Assembly: GCA_946887155.1 (NCBI GenBank) | Contig: CAMPKM010000254.1 | Coordinates: forward strand, 1 to 5,201 | Source: an uncultured Gemmatimonadota bacterium | Lineage (GTDB): Bacteria; Gemmatimonadota; Gemmatimonadetes; Gemmatimonadales; Gemmatimonadaceae | Direction of reading: 5' to 3' | DNA: 5,201 bases | Shown here: in pieces, positions 1 to 4,871 of the stretch | Numbering within the stretch: the first letter of the stretch is position 1 | How the letters are laid out: each line of letters opens with the position of its first letter | Notes under the pieces: model-generated | The model's input: the letters and a program-made list of their open reading frames with translations, nothing else | The model's database searches: none | What the model was told of the DNA's origin: nothing | Position numbers and translations under genes: made by a program

Positions 1-1
1 C

Positions 2-289
2 AGCGGTGGCGAGCGGGCTCGCGTGGCGCTCGCGCTCATGACGCTCGCGCACGCGAACCTTCTGATCCTCGATGAACCGACCAACCATCTCGATGTCGAG
101 AACATCGAGGTGCTCGAGGATGCGCTCGACGAGTACGAGGGGTCCGTGCTGCTGGTGAGTCACGATCGCGCGTTCCTACGCGAGGTCGCCACGCGCGTGT
201 GGTCGTTCGACGGCACGCACCTCACGGATTTCGACGGCCCATTTGTCGAGTGGGAGGCGGACCGCGCTCGTCGCGCGGCGAGGGTGTAG
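2..289 (+). CDS. ABC-F family ATPase, C-terminal fragment (5' end outside window)
   Basis: The reading frame is open from the left edge and gives 95 residues of a nucleotide-binding domain. It begins inside the ABC signature (SGGERARVALA, residues 1-11), followed by Walker B with the catalytic glutamate (LLILDEPTNHLD, residues 20-31) and the H-loop histidine in LLVSHDR (His54). DEPTNHLD is typical of ABC-F proteins, which are soluble, have two tandem ATPase domains and no membrane segments, and act on the ribosome (translation factors such as EttA/Uup, or antibiotic-resistance proteins). The protein ends about 40 residues after the H-loop, so this is the second ATPase domain with only a short tail and no long Uup-like coiled coil. 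The N-terminal domain and the inter-domain linker, which would separate a housekeeping factor from a resistance factor, are not in the window, so the subfamily is open. The family call is secure. Confidence 0.95.
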   Translation, partial: SGGERARVALALMTLAHANLLILDEPTNHLDVENIEVLEDALDEYEGSVLLVSHDRAFLREVATRVWSFDGTHLTDFDGPFVEWEADRARRAARV

Positions 290-392
290 TGTCACGCGAC
301 ATGACGCGCATTGCCAAGGTCTTCGCGTTTGACTTCGTTGCGCCATTTCCCAGGGTTCCATAGCCAGAGCGCCTGAGCGGTCTCACTGGAGG

Positions 393-409
393 GCGCTCGT
401 TTCGAGCGC
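393..409. other. Perfect 7-bp hairpin (TTT loop) downstream of the ABC-F gene
   Basis: GCGCTCG and CGAGCGC form a perfect stem around a three-base TTT loop. It lies about 100 bases after the ABC-F stop codon and before the sigma-factor gene group. There is no T-run after it, so it is not a standard intrinsic terminator. It could be a terminator of the U-less kind, a transcript-end stabiliser, or chance in GC-rich DNA. Confidence 0.3.
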
Positions 410-481
410 GTCATCCCGAAAATGCGTTTGCCGTAACGCGCCAAACCGAACGAATCGGCTGGTCGCCTCCTCCTTGTACGT

Positions 482-509
482 GCGGACACCGCTGTCGCTC
501 CGTGTCCGC
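482..509. promoter_or_regulatory. Perfect 8-bp inverted repeat upstream of the sigma-factor gene group
   Basis: GCGGACAC (482-489) is repeated in inverted form as GTGTCCGC (502-509), separated by 12 bases. Its centre is about 43 bases before the start codon of the 32-residue membrane peptide and it ends 18 bases before that gene's ribosome binding site. It could therefore be a protein-binding operator or a 5'-leader hairpin for the whole group. I could not place a convincing -35/-10 pair in 290-528, so which of these applies is undetermined. Confidence 0.35.
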
Positions 510-538
510 CCCGTCCGAGCACCATTCAGGAGGTCGAC

Positions 539-637
539 ATGGCTACCAGGAAACGCAATGCAACCGTCGCCGTGGTCGTGTGGTTCTTTGCCGTGATCGA
601 GGCCGCAGTCATCGGCCTCGTGCTGTGGCACCGCTGA
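539..637 (+). CDS. Small single-pass membrane protein, 32 aa
   Basis: This ORF is short but looks genuine. A full AGGAGG ribosome binding site at 528-533 sits 5 bases before the ATG, the best such site in this part of the window. The product begins MATRKRNATV and ends VLWHR. A basic N-terminus (Arg4, Lys5, Arg6) precedes one hydrophobic segment at about residues 10-30 and a short HR end, which predicts a single transmembrane helix with the N-terminus in the cytoplasm. A glutamate (Glu21) lies mid-helix, which is unusual and suggests helix-helix pairing or a functional charge. The next gene, another small membrane protein, starts 33 bases downstream, and an ECF-like sigma factor follows it, so the three are probably co-transcribed. 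I recognise no family. A role as partner or regulator of the neighbouring membrane protein or sigma factor is inference from position only. Confidence 0.7.
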   Translation: MATRKRNATVAVVVWFFAVIEAAVIGLVLWHR

Positions 638-670
638 CAAAAACGCGATACTCATCCCGCAGAGGCAAAC

Positions 671-958
671 ATGTCCGAATCAACGCACACCTCGGCCGTC
701 CCAGGCGTCCTGGCGCGAATGGATCGTTATGCGCAGCGCGTGCGACTGGCGGTGCTCGCAGCAGTTATGATCGAAGGGCTGCTCCTGGTCATCGCACTGC
801 TGAAGGTCGACTGGAGTAACGATACCCAGATCCTGTTGTTCATCTTCTCGGTGCTGGGCTACACGATAGTCGCACTTGGCCTCGCGGCCCTTGGGGCGCA
901 CGTGTCGCGAGTGGGAGCTCGTGTCGTCGCTGCCCTGGACAGACGGGATGCCCCATGA
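671..958 (+). CDS. Two-pass membrane protein, 95 aa, upstream of sigma factor
   Basis: The ATG at 671 has an AGAGG ribosome binding site 5 bases upstream (661-665). The product has a cytoplasmic-looking N-terminus with several arginines (residues 16-25), a first hydrophobic helix at about 26-44, a short polar loop (KVDWSNDTQ, 45-53), a second helix at about 54-76, and a basic C-terminal tail (Arg80, Arg84, Arg91, Arg92). The basic flanks on both sides favour a hairpin with both ends in the cytoplasm. Glu35 lies inside the first helix, as Glu21 does in the preceding 32-residue peptide. The end of this gene overlaps the start of the sigma-factor gene by 11 bases, which implies co-translation. 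Small membrane proteins encoded beside ECF sigma genes are often anti-sigma factors or their partners (for example YxlC/YxlD with SigY in Bacillus), but I see no recognised anti-sigma motif such as a HxxxCxxC zinc finger. Family unknown. Confidence 0.8.
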   Translation: MSESTHTSAVPGVLARMDRYAQRVRLAVLAAVMIEGLLLVIALLKVDWSNDTQILLFIFSVLGYTIVALGLAALGAHVSRVGARVVAALDRRDAP

Positions 959-1514
959 GCGAGTGACGCCCCCGAAGGTCGTGTTCTCGCTTTCAGCGCT
1001 GGCCGCCCGTGCGCAGCTTGGCGACCGGGAAGCGCTGGACGAGCTACTTCGCGCGCTTGAACCGCCGCTCCTGGATCACGTGCGGACGATCGTGAGCGAT
1101 CAGGATCTCGCGGACGATGTGTTGCAGGAAGCACTCCTGAGAATCAGTCGTGCGCTGGGGTCGCTTCGGGAGCCCGAGTGGGTTCGTGCCTGGGCATACC
1201 GCATAACGACGCGCGAGGCGATCCGGGCGGCGCGCGCGGAGCGGAATCCGAAGCGCGAGGCAGTCGATGACATTGATGACTTTCCTGCACCCGAAGGGGA
1301 CGTTTCCGTCGGGGAGGAAGGCGTCCTCGACGAACTGCGCGCTCGGGTCGCTGAGCTGCCGCGCCGAGCGCAGCTCGTCCTGCGGATGCGCTATCTGCAG
1401 GAGCTGTCGCAGCAGGAGATCGCGGAGGCGCTGGAAATCCCGGTCGGCACGGTGAAGTCGCGGGTCGCCTATGGACTAGCGGCTCTTCGCCGGATGATGG
1501 ATCGAGGGACATGA
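948..1514 (+). CDS. ECF-type RNA polymerase sigma factor (sigma-70 family), 188 aa
   Basis: The product is a two-domain sigma factor of the extracytoplasmic-function type. Sigma region 2 spans about residues 17-97 and contains the core-binding and -10 recognition helices (DDVLQEALLRI at 56-66, then WVRAWAYRITTREAIR at 78-93). An acidic linker (residues 107-129, rich in Asp and Glu) joins it to region 4 at about 130-184. There LPRRAQLVLRMRYLQELS and the helix-turn-helix QQEIAEALEIPVGTVKSRV would read the -35 element. The length is normal for the class. I chose ATG 948, which begins MPHERVTPPK. It overlaps the stop of the upstream membrane-protein gene by 11 bases and its ribosome binding site is weak, so translational coupling is likely. 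An extension back to 876 would need a TTG start inside the neighbour. No zinc-finger anti-sigma gene follows, and the only candidate regulators are the two small membrane proteins upstream. Target genes are unknown. Confidence 0.92.
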   Translation: MPHERVTPPKVVFSLSALAARAQLGDREALDELLRALEPPLLDHVRTIVSDQDLADDVLQEALLRISRALGSLREPEWVRAWAYRITTREAIRAARAERNPKREAVDDIDDFPAPEGDVSVGEEGVLDELRARVAELPRRAQLVLRMRYLQELSQQEIAEALEIPVGTVKSRVAYGLAALRRMMDRGT

Positions 1515-1589
1515 CAATACGCCGGCCGGGAGGGCAGGCTGCTCCTGGGCGAAAGCGCCACGGCTTCGGCCTGGCTCGCTTCCGCTGGA

Positions 1590-1615
1590 GCGAGTCTCAG
1601 TGACGCTCGCATTTT
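1590..1615 (+). terminator. Possible intrinsic terminator after the sigma-factor gene
   Basis: GCGAGT (1590-1595) can pair with GCTCGC (1605-1610), with one G-U pair and a 9-base loop. Four T residues (1612-1615) follow directly. This is a modest stem but it is in the right place, 76 bases past the sigma-factor stop and about 90 bases before the methyltransferase start. The left arm also belongs to a competing hairpin (1575-1594), so the structure may be conditional. Confidence 0.35.
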
Positions 1616-1706
1616 GCTGGATTCCGCCGCAAGCTTGACTCTGGCGCCTGGGCCACACGTTCGGGAGAACAACCGTGAATACAGGTGTCAACGCGAGGGC
1701 GTGAGG

Positions 1707-2405
1707 ATGTCGGATCGACAAGAATCTGCTGACGACCCGTTAGGCGGCCGGAGCCCGACCAGTCACGAACGGCTGGCTGGACTCCCCTGGGATGCGTCGT
1801 ACCACGAAGGCCCTCCGCCTTGGGATATCGCCCAGCCGCAGCCTGCCATTCTGCGTTTGGAATCCCGGGTGACGTTCGCCGGCCCGGTGCTCGATGCCGG
1901 CTGCGGGACCGGTGAGCACGCGCTGCACCTGGCGTCGCGGGGATTGGTGGTCTGGGGCGTCGACGTGGCCGAAACGGCGCTCTCGATCGCCCGCGAGAAA
2001 GCAAAAGACCGTGGAGTCGACGTTGAGTTCGTGCTGGCGGACGCGCTTCACCTGGAGCGCCTTGGACAGGCGTTCAGGACGGTGCTCGACTGCGGACTGT
2101 TTCACACCTTCGACGCCGATGAGCGAGCCCTGTACGCGGCCAGTCTGGCCGCAGTGACCGAGCACGATGGAACACTTTACGTGTTGTGCTTCAGTGACGA
2201 GGGACCCGATCGGGGCCCTCACCCCATCAGTCAGGACGATCTGCGAGCCGCGTTCTGCCGCGCCAACGGCTGGAGTGTTGCCGCGATCGAACCGGAACGA
2301 GTTCACACGCGATTTCACGACGACGACGGCGCACCAGCCTGGCTCGCGACAATTCAACGGATCTCGATCGAGTCAGCTGCGGACACCGATTTACGGGGCG
2401 CTTGA
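1707..2405 (+). CDS. Class I SAM-dependent methyltransferase, 232 aa
   Basis: The enzyme transfers a methyl group from S-adenosylmethionine; the substrate is unknown. The fold's main motifs are present: motif I VLDAGCGTG (residues 61-69) for SAM binding, an acidic residue ending strand 2 (GVDVA, Asp86) that should hold the ribose, the adenine-site acid in LADA (Asp112), and a motif IV-like strand TVLDCGLFHTF (125-135). The PPWDIAQPQP stretch (37-46) before the domain is typical of a group of small bacterial methyltransferases distantly related to thiopurine methyltransferase, which act on small molecules rather than nucleic acids or protein. The ATG at 1707 follows a GAGGG sequence (1695-1699) at 7-base spacing and gives the expected N-terminus. 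The frame is open upstream to a TTG at 1614, but those residues look non-coding. It appears to be a single-gene unit, 192 bases after the sigma factor. Not frameshifted and full length. Confidence 0.92.
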   Translation: MSDRQESADDPLGGRSPTSHERLAGLPWDASYHEGPPPWDIAQPQPAILRLESRVTFAGPVLDAGCGTGEHALHLASRGLVVWGVDVAETALSIAREKAKDRGVDVEFVLADALHLERLGQAFRTVLDCGLFHTFDADERALYAASLAAVTEHDGTLYVLCFSDEGPDRGPHPISQDDLRAAFCRANGWSVAAIEPERVHTRFHDDDGAPAWLATIQRISIESAADTDLRGA

Positions 2406-2429
2406 CTGCGTCCCTCGGATTACCATAAG
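2402..2429 (+). promoter_or_regulatory. Candidate sigma-70 promoter for the toxin-antitoxin operon
   Basis: TTGACT (2402-2407, five of six matches to the -35 consensus) and CATAAG (2424-2429, four of six to the -10) are separated by 16 bases. The -35 overlaps the stop codon of the methyltransferase. Transcription would begin near 2436, about 40 bases before the antitoxin ATG and within the repeated TACTAG motif. It was read by eye against the E. coli consensus and the host's preferences are unknown. Confidence 0.4.
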
Positions 2430-2430
2430 T

Positions 2431-2452
2431 TACTAGCATGGCGTACTAGTAC
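2431..2452. promoter_or_regulatory. TACTAG repeat and palindrome, candidate autoregulatory operator
   Basis: TACTAG occurs twice (2431-2436 and 2444-2449), 13 bases apart start to start. The second copy is the centre of a perfect 10-bp palindrome, GTACTAGTAC (2443-2452). The motif is AT-richer than its surroundings and sits between the candidate -10 element and the antitoxin ribosome binding site. Ribbon-helix-helix antitoxins usually repress their own operon by binding paired short repeats in this position, so this is a plausible site for the antitoxin or the toxin-antitoxin complex. Confidence 0.4.
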
Positions 2453-2475
2453 TGGGGATCCGTGCAGGAGGCGGC

Positions 2476-2799
2476 ATGGCAAAAGCAACGAAGAAGGCGC
2501 GCGAGGCCGTCATGGTTTACCTCGACTCTCGTGACCGCGCCCTGCTGGAGCGACTTGCAAAAAAGACCGGACTACCACGCACCGAGTTGCTGCGTCGTGG
2601 GCTGAGGCACGTTGCCGACAAGGAACTCTCGGGCGAGGCGCCCGGATCGGCGTTCGAGTATCTGGTGGAAACGGCCAGCGATGAGTCGCCGTCGGATCTC
2701 TCGGAGCGTGCCGACGACTACTTGTACGGGGGCGAATATCGCGAGTGGTTCGTCCGCGAGAAACCGGCCGTCAAGAAGAAGCGTGCGCGCGTTCGTTGA
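2476..2799 (+). CDS. vapB: VapB-type ribbon-helix-helix antitoxin, 107 aa
   Basis: The N-terminal half carries a ribbon-helix-helix DNA-binding fold. A basic lead (KATKKAR) is followed by the beta-strand AVMVYL (11-16), helix 1 SRDRALLERLAKKTG (18-32), the turn LPRT and helix 2 ELLRRGLRHVAD (37-48). The remainder (52-107) is acidic then basic, with FEYLVE, ERADDYLYG and YREWF, and should be the disordered arm that wraps and blocks the toxin's active site. An AGGAGG ribosome binding site (2466-2471) lies 4 bases before the ATG. The end of the gene overlaps the toxin start by 17 bases, the standard arrangement that lets the antitoxin be made first. At 107 residues it is somewhat longer than typical VapB proteins. 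Its role is to neutralise the toxin and, with it, repress the operon. The pairing with a PIN-domain gene makes the call firm, although RHH antitoxins also pair with other toxins. Confidence 0.88.
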   Translation: MAKATKKAREAVMVYLDSRDRALLERLAKKTGLPRTELLRRGLRHVADKELSGEAPGSAFEYLVETASDESPSDLSERADDYLYGGEYREWFVREKPAVKKKRARVR

Positions 2800-3190
2800 T
2801 ACCAGCGCTCTGCTGGCGCTCAGCCACACGCGTGACCAATACCATGGGCGAGCGCGCGATGCAGTGCGGCGGTATCGTGCTGGTGGGGGCCGGTTCCTCA
2901 GCTCGACGCTCGTCCTGGGTGAATTCCATAGTCATCTCCTCTATCTGCGCGGTCCGGCCGCGGCGCGTGACGTCCTGGAACGCCTGCTGGCGGACGAGAC
3001 TCATGAATGGATAGCCGTTTCCGTTGACGTCGTCCGTGATGCGCGTGAAAAGTGGCTGACCCGTTTCGTCGATCAGCGCATCTCACTCACAGACGCGGTG
3101 AGCTTCGAACTCATGGTGCGAGAGAAGGTCTCGCAAGCTTTTGCGTACGAGCGGCACTTCGAAATGGCAGGGTTCGGACTTCTGGCGTGA
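2783..3190 (+). CDS. vapC: VapC-type PIN-domain ribonuclease toxin, 135 aa
   Basis: PIN-domain toxins are Mg2+-dependent ribonucleases that cut specific tRNAs or rRNA and stop translation. The acidic active-site residues are visible: Asp6 in FVDTSALLAL, Glu47 in LVLGEFHSHLL, and Asp104 in ISLTDAVSFELM. Asp97 in VDQRIS is also common in this subgroup. The fourth position is odd: the usual FDRHF near the C-terminus reads YERHF, so aspartate is replaced by Glu123. The length is normal for VapC. The start is GTG 2783, giving MRAFVDTSA, because the first catalytic aspartate must lie within a few residues of the N-terminus. Longer in-frame starts up to 2612 would read through the antitoxin gene in another frame. 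An AAGAAG purine run upstream may serve as ribosome binding site. It overlaps the antitoxin gene, so the two are co-translated. Confidence 0.9.
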   Translation: MRAFVDTSALLALSHTRDQYHGRARDAVRRYRAGGGRFLSSTLVLGEFHSHLLYLRGPAAARDVLERLLADETHEWIAVSVDVVRDAREKWLTRFVDQRISLTDAVSFELMVREKVSQAFAYERHFEMAGFGLLA

Positions 3191-3226
3191 AAACATCGGC
3201 TCGTTCCCTGCAGCTTCAAGCCTGCG

Positions 3227-3367
3227 ATGGCACCGACGCCTGCTCCGGCGCGGGCTTCCATGGATGAGGCGCGCCGGTGGGGGACGCGTCGGGCGCGTGA
3301 CCCAGACGGTGGCTATATCATCGTGATGGAGGTAGCCGCCGATCCCGACCCGAACAATGGATGCTGA
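3227..3367 (+). pseudogene. Remnant of a VOC (glyoxalase-fold) gene, C-terminal piece
   Basis: In the frame ending at 3367 the DNA reads ARRWGTRRARDPDGGYIIVM (residues 16-35 from ATG 3227) and then EVAADPDPNNGC before the stop. WGTR(R)ARDPDG followed by hydrophobic residues and a glutamate is the last beta-strand pair of many glyoxalase/bleomycin-resistance (VOC) proteins, where that glutamate is a metal ligand. Only about 30 residues resemble the family. The preceding bases, back to the toxin stop at 3190, are low-complexity Pro/Ala in this frame and show no VOC sequence in the other two + frames. There is no ribosome binding site before ATG 3227. I read it as the tail of a gene that lost its 5' part, possibly when the toxin-antitoxin unit arrived. 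It overlaps the hydrolase start by 7 bases, as an intact upstream operon gene might. A 46-residue functional peptide is less likely. Confidence 0.4.
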
Positions 3368-4161
3368 AAATGCCGAGCTACGTAAGGTCTGATGACGGAA
3401 CCCGGTTGGCGGTGTGGCGCGAGGGTTCCGGACCGCCACTGGTTGCCGTGCATGGCACAACGGCCGACCACACTCGCTGGACGCACGTGGTGTCGCACCT
3501 GACGCCTCGCTTCACCGTCTATCTGATGGATCGACGCGGGCGCGGCCACAGTGGTGACGCCGCGTCATACTCGCTGCAACGCGAAGCCGAGGACATCCGC
3601 GCAGTTGTCAGGCAGGCCGGGGAGAATGTCACGTTGCTCGGCCACTCGTACGGGGGCCTCTGTTGCGTGGAGGCGGCGCGCGAACTTCCCGAGTTACTCC
3701 GCCTGATACTGTACGAGCCTCCACTCCCCGTGGGATCCCTTCTCCTTCCTCATGCCGTGCGCGAGGAACTCACGCGGCTCGTGAGCATCGGGGATCGCGA
3801 GGGCGCCTTGCTGCATTTCTTCCGTCAGGTGGTCGGAATGTCCGAAGGGGAACTGCAGGCGCTGAAAGCGCACCCGGTGTGGCCGGCGCGACTTGCCGCA
3901 GCTCATACGATCGCCCGTGAAGCTGACGAAGAGGAGCGCTACGGCGTTGACCTCACCCGCCTCCAGGCGCTGACGGTCCCCACGCTCCTGCTGCTCGGGG
4001 GTGACAGTCCGGCAGCATTCGCGGAGGCCACAGCGTGCTTCAGCGCGTCGATTCCGAATAGCCGCGTGCGTGAACTGGTGGGGCAGCGGCACATTGCAAT
4101 GGACACGGCGCCGCAGCAATTCGTTGATGCAATCATCTCATTCGCTCTCGGCGAGCCGTGA
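3361..4161 (+). CDS. Alpha/beta hydrolase, 266 aa
   Basis: This is a single-domain alpha/beta-hydrolase with a complete catalytic triad: nucleophile Ser96 in LLGHSYGG (92-99), acid Asp215 in TLLLLGGDSP (208-217), and base His244 in GQRHIAMD (241-248). HGTTAD (31-36) forms the oxyanion region and LMDRRGRGHSG (55-65) the conserved strand-4 loop. The cap (about 120-200) is helical and charged. The length is normal for the family. There is no signal peptide, so the enzyme should be cytoplasmic. The substrate (ester, lactone, epoxide or C-C bond) cannot be read from the sequence. Two starts are possible, ATG 3361 and ATG 3370 (MPSYVRSDDGTRLAV). The second matches the usual family N-terminus, but neither has a good ribosome binding site. 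A GGAGG lies much too far upstream, near 3328. The coordinates use the longer form. Confidence 0.93.
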   Translation: MLKMPSYVRSDDGTRLAVWREGSGPPLVAVHGTTADHTRWTHVVSHLTPRFTVYLMDRRGRGHSGDAASYSLQREAEDIRAVVRQAGENVTLLGHSYGGLCCVEAARELPELLRLILYEPPLPVGSLLLPHAVREELTRLVSIGDREGALLHFFRQVVGMSEGELQALKAHPVWPARLAAAHTIAREADEEERYGVDLTRLQALTVPTLLLLGGDSPAAFAEATACFSASIPNSRVRELVGQRHIAMDTAPQQFVDAIISFALGEP

Positions 4162-4162
4162 T

Positions 4163-4300
4163 GTGATATTGCGAGGCGCATCGATCGCTTGTGCAGTGTT
4201 CACCTCGATCGGGTCGATGTTCGTGATGCGAGTGTTGATGAACTGGCTCTTTGTCAGGTTGAAGTATCTCGACGACATCGTCATCGCGCGGCATGAATAG
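4163..4300 (+). CDS. Doubtful small hydrophobic protein, up to 45 aa
   Basis: A frame beginning at GTG 4163, one base after the hydrolase stop, encodes a hydrophobic stretch (residues 1-31, including SMFVMRVLMNWLFVRL) and then KYLDDIVIARHE. It could be a one-helix membrane peptide translationally coupled to the hydrolase, with ATG 4217 as a shorter alternative start. There is no clear ribosome binding site at either start, and I recognise no family. The amphipathic, membrane-like composition is the only support. It may instead be intergenic DNA that is open by chance, or the tail of a lost gene. Confidence 0.25.
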   Translation: MILRGASIACAVFTSIGSMFVMRVLMNWLFVRLKYLDDIVIARHE

Positions 4301-4358
4301 GGCAGCTGGGCCGTCGTGGAATTGCTTCACGACAGGAACGATCGCAAGGAGATGGCGG

Positions 4359-4769
4359 ATGACGAAGGTCGCGGCGGGGAAGGCCGGTGTGGCGACGAGG
4401 ATCGCGCCGTGGCTCTCAGTGCCGAACGGAACCCTCGCGGTCGAGTTCTACAAGGCTTCATTTGGCGCGGTGGAGGTGGAGCGACTCGAAGACGACGACG
4501 GAACCGTCATTATTGCTCAACTGTCGTTGGACGACGCGCGGTTCTGGGTGCAGTCGGATGCCGATTCGAGCCCGGAAAAGCTCGGCGGGATAGCGGTCCG
4601 GATGATCGTGACGGTGCCAGATCCCGACCAGCTCTTCGATCGTGCCGTCGCAGGCGGAGCAAAGACCGTGGCATCGATGCATGACGCTCACGGTTGGCGG
4701 ACCGGCCGCGTGTCTGATCCGTTCGGTCACCATTGGGAGTTTGCCAGGCCGGTGACGGAAGCTTCGTAG
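4359..4769 (+). CDS. VOC family protein, PhnB/glyoxalase-like, 136 aa
   Basis: The protein has the paired beta-alpha-beta-beta-beta modules of the vicinal-oxygen-chelate fold. The first module runs from IAPWLSVPNGTLAVEFYKAS (15-34) through FGAVEVERLE and ends at DDARFWVQSD (58-67). The second runs from GIAVRMIVTVPDPDQLFDRA (77-96) and GGAKTV to the terminal strand GRVSDPFGHHWEFARP (116-131). DPFGHHWEF is characteristic of the PhnB-like subgroup, close relatives of which are annotated as glyoxalase, bleomycin-resistance or PhnB-like proteins. Glu127 is a likely metal-site residue. Members act as metal-dependent isomerases, dioxygenases or drug-binding proteins, and the specific function is not predictable here. 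The ATG at 4359 has AAGGAG (4346-4351) at 7-base spacing. The in-frame ATG at 4293 would add 22 residues with no family resemblance, so it is rejected. The gene appears single and intact. Confidence 0.92.
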   Translation: MTKVAAGKAGVATRIAPWLSVPNGTLAVEFYKASFGAVEVERLEDDDGTVIIAQLSLDDARFWVQSDADSSPEKLGGIAVRMIVTVPDPDQLFDRAVAGGAKTVASMHDAHGWRTGRVSDPFGHHWEFARPVTEAS

Positions 4770-4871
4770 GCGACTCCCGCTCAGCTCAAAGGGCGTTAGG
4801 CGGATGGCGCGTCGCGCAACATGGCGCGCCAGTTGCCGTTTCGGCCATCTCACTCACTCCGAGTACGCACA

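Noticed and set aside
1511..1603. A 30-codon ORF whose ATG overlaps the sigma-factor stop as ATGA, in the place an anti-sigma gene would occupy.
   Set aside because: The product (MTIRRPGGQAAPGRKRHG and onward) is arginine- and glycine-rich with no helix pattern, membrane segment or motif. It looks like non-coding DNA that is open by chance.
1614..1706. An upstream TTG start that would lengthen the methyltransferase by 31 residues.
   Set aside because: The added residues resemble no methyltransferase N-terminus, and ATG 1707 has its own GAGGG ribosome binding site at good spacing.
1740..2357. A 205-codon ORF on the - strand.
   Set aside because: It lies entirely opposite the methyltransferase gene, and its translation has no family motif. 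Long antisense frames are expected in GC-rich coding DNA.
3083..3460. A 125-codon ORF on the - strand across the gap between the toxin and the hydrolase.
   Set aside because: It runs antisense to the end of the toxin gene and the start of the hydrolase, is rich in Arg/Pro/His, and shows no recognisable motif or ribosome binding site.
4293..4358. An upstream ATG that would lengthen the VOC protein by 22 residues.
   Set aside because: ATG 4359 has AAGGAG at 7-base spacing, and the extension reads as non-coding sequence with no similarity to the fold.
4780..4800. CAGCTCAA followed by GCGTTAGG(C), which resembles the 3' half of an integron attC site lying just after the VOC gene.
   Set aside because: There is no RYYYAAC partner core in the preceding 120 bases and no matching inverted arm, so a foldable attC cannot be built. 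A second GTTAGGC at 1739-1745 lies inside the methyltransferase coding region, which shows the heptamer occurs by chance here.
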